Both the position numbers and the translations under genes were made by a program. A stretch of DNA of 28,669 nt from the IMG/VR virus record IMGVR_UViG_3300045284_000182, positions 1 through 28,669 of that record; one strand, given 5' to 3'. Within the stretch, counting starts at the first letter, position 1, and every line of letters begins with the position of its first letter. Source of the stretch: a virus. Shown in pieces: positions 27,456 to 28,669 of the stretch. The notes under the pieces were generated by a model. The model made no database searches and was not told where the DNA came from. It saw nothing but the letters and a program-made list of their open reading frames with translations.

Positions 27456-28669
27456 CCCCGTGGGCCGAGTGAACATCGCGTTCGGGCAGCCGTCCCTCCT
27501 CTACGACTGCGACTGGACCCGGATCGACGACCATCCCCATTTGGTCACGAGCTACTCGATCGACCGTGGCCGCCAGTACGAGCTCGACCGCACCGACACC
27601 GGCCGCGCGACGGTCACGATCGCTGACCAGGACGGGATCCTCGACCCGACGAACGCGGACGGCCCCTACTACGGCGAGATCGAGCCGTTGATCCAGATCG
27701 CGCTCGGCCGCTGGAACCCCGTCACCGACACCTGGTACACCCGCTACCGCGGCTTCGTCGAGGACTACGACTACAGCTTCGACCCCTCGCAGCGGGTGAA
27801 CCGGCTCACGATCACGTGCGTCGACCTGTTCGAGATCCTGTCCGCGATCGAGATGACCCCGAGGTTCACGGGGGACACGCCGGCGTTCGGCGACGACCCC
27901 GCGATCGTCGCCCCGGACAGCCAGGGGCAGATCGTGTTCTCGAACGAGACGATGCAGGACCGCGTCCAGGGCGTCCTCGGGGACGCCGGGATCCCCGTCG
28001 ACTGGTTCGTGGTCTTCACCGGGAACGTGATGCTGTCGACGACGGTGTACGCACCGACCGAGAGCATCATGAGCGTGATCCAAGAAGCCTGCGACGGCGA
28101 GTTCCCCGCTGTCTCGAACGCGTACTGCGAGGGGCGCACCGGGAAGCTCGCGGTGCACGGCAGGCTCGCGAGGTTCGACCCGGCCGCGGTCCACGCCGAA
28201 CCCGGGGTGTCCGACGTGTGGGACTGGCACCACTGGCACGCCGGCGACGGCGCCGCCGTTGCGGCCGGCTCCGGTCTCGCGCACATCCGCGAGTTCGCGT
28301 TCAACCGCGGCCTGAGCAAGGTCATCAACAGCGCGTTCGCCTCCCCGGCGTACATCCTGTTCGACGGGACGCAGCTCGCGAACGCCGAAGGCGACGACTG
28401 GGCCCGCACAGACAACGCCGACTCGATCGCCCTGTACGGGATCCGCTCATGGTCGGCGGAGAACCTGATCACGCTGTACGGCCTCGACGGCGGCGCGACC
28501 CCCGGCCACGAGACCGTCGACGAGATCGTCAAGTTCACGGCTTACTACTGCTCGAACTACAACACCCCCCACAACAGGGTGACGTTGTGCGGGTTCCGGA
28601 CGATGAGCCCGGCGCAGCCGCACGCCGCCGCAACCTGGAACCTCCTCTCCCTGATCGAGATCGGCGACC
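27448..28669 (+). CDS. Siphovirus tail protein, N-terminal part (continues at 1..312)
   Basis: Starts at GTG 27448, overlapping the tape measure stop, and is open to the window edge; the rest is at 1-312 (468 residues in all). N-terminal sequence RVNIAFGQPSLLYDCDWTRI, then VTSYSIDRGRQYELDRTDTG, RATVTIADQDGILDPTN and YTRYRGFVEDYDYSFDPSQR, is the pattern of actinophage minor tail proteins downstream of the tape measure (Dit/gp27-like distal tail or hub). Further on, ILSAIEMTPRF, MQDRVQGVLGDAGI and ADSIALYGIRSWSAENLITL are typical of the same proteins. It probably forms the tail tip ring to which the fibre proteins (299-1911) attach. Confidence 0.9.
   Translation, partial: MADPVGRVNIAFGQPSLLYDCDWTRIDDHPHLVTSYSIDRGRQYELDRTDTGRATVTIADQDGILDPTNADGPYYGEIEPLIQIALGRWNPVTDTWYTRYRGFVEDYDYSFDPSQRVNRLTITCVDLFEILSAIEMTPRFTGDTPAFGDDPAIVAPDSQGQIVFSNETMQDRVQGVLGDAGIPVDWFVVFTGNVMLSTTVYAPTESIMSVIQEACDGEFPAVSNAYCEGRTGKLAVHGRLARFDPAAVHAEPGVSDVWDWHHWHAGDGAAVAAGSGLAHIREFAFNRGLSKVINSAFASPAYILFDGTQLANAEGDDWARTDNADSIALYGIRSWSAENLITLYGLDGGATPGHETVDEIVKFTAYYCSNYNTPHNRVTLCGFRTMSPAQPHAAATWNLLSLIEIGD
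28543..28669. repeat. 127-bp terminal direct repeat, right copy
   Basis: Identical to bases 1-127. The coding frame of the tail gene passes without change, since base 28669 and base 127 have the same codon position. Removing one copy gives a circle of 28,542 bp. Confidence 0.97.

Overview
The window looks like the complete genome of a temperate siphovirus of a high-GC actinobacterium-like host. Bases 1-127 and 28543-28669 are identical, and one tail gene reads in frame across that joint. The assembly is therefore a closed circle (or a circularly permuted or terminally redundant molecule) of 28,542 unique bp. Nearly all genes are on the plus strand, tightly packed with ATGA, GTGA or TGATG overlaps, and GTG starts are common. 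The actinobacterial host is inferred from GC content, start usage and the style of the proteins. The integrase and the lysozyme-like protein remind me of proteins from Thermoleophilia, but that is memory and not a search.

Layout. 1-1911: end of the tail module, with a tail protein, a small structural protein and a collagen-like fibre. 1925-3017: lysis genes (NlpC/P60-type endolysin, a two-helix holin candidate, a tiny membrane protein). 3014-3873, minus strand: an anchored exported protein and a small helix-turn-helix protein, the best candidates for lysogeny functions. 3874-5418: control region, excisionase-like protein and tyrosine recombinase. The control region contains seven repeats spaced exactly 10 bp apart. 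5415-8051: a run of small accessory genes with a DNA methyltransferase, in which a roughly 17-bp repeated element (GCCTAGCGGATYMGAAC) sits just upstream of five consecutive GTG starts. 8072-12222: a lysozyme-like protein, a RecT-type annealing protein, a winged-helix replication-type protein, an HNH nuclease, a glycosyltransferase and several tiny proteins.

12307-28669: the virion operon. It starts with a terminase large subunit carrying an HNH domain at its N-terminus, followed by portal, HK97-type protease and major capsid protein. Next comes a 3.5-kb block of surface-type proteins, including one made of about sixteen 20-residue Thr-rich repeats. Connector and tail-terminator genes follow, then two glycosyltransferases (GT4-like and GT2-like), tail tube, a gp10-like protein, tail assembly chaperones with an expected -1 frameshift, an 805-residue tape measure protein and the tail protein that crosses the joint.

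Points most worth a second look: (i) the start-associated repeats of the small-gene cassettes, including a head-on pair before the methylase; (ii) the helically phased iterons before the excisionase; (iii) three glycosyltransferases together with Thr/Ser/Gly-rich virion proteins, suggesting a self-encoded virion glycosylation system; (iv) the HNH-terminase fusion; (v) two genes whose natural starts fall on non-canonical codons (ATC, GTA). I saw no tRNA, CRISPR array, insertion sequence, DNA polymerase, helicase or separate small terminase gene.
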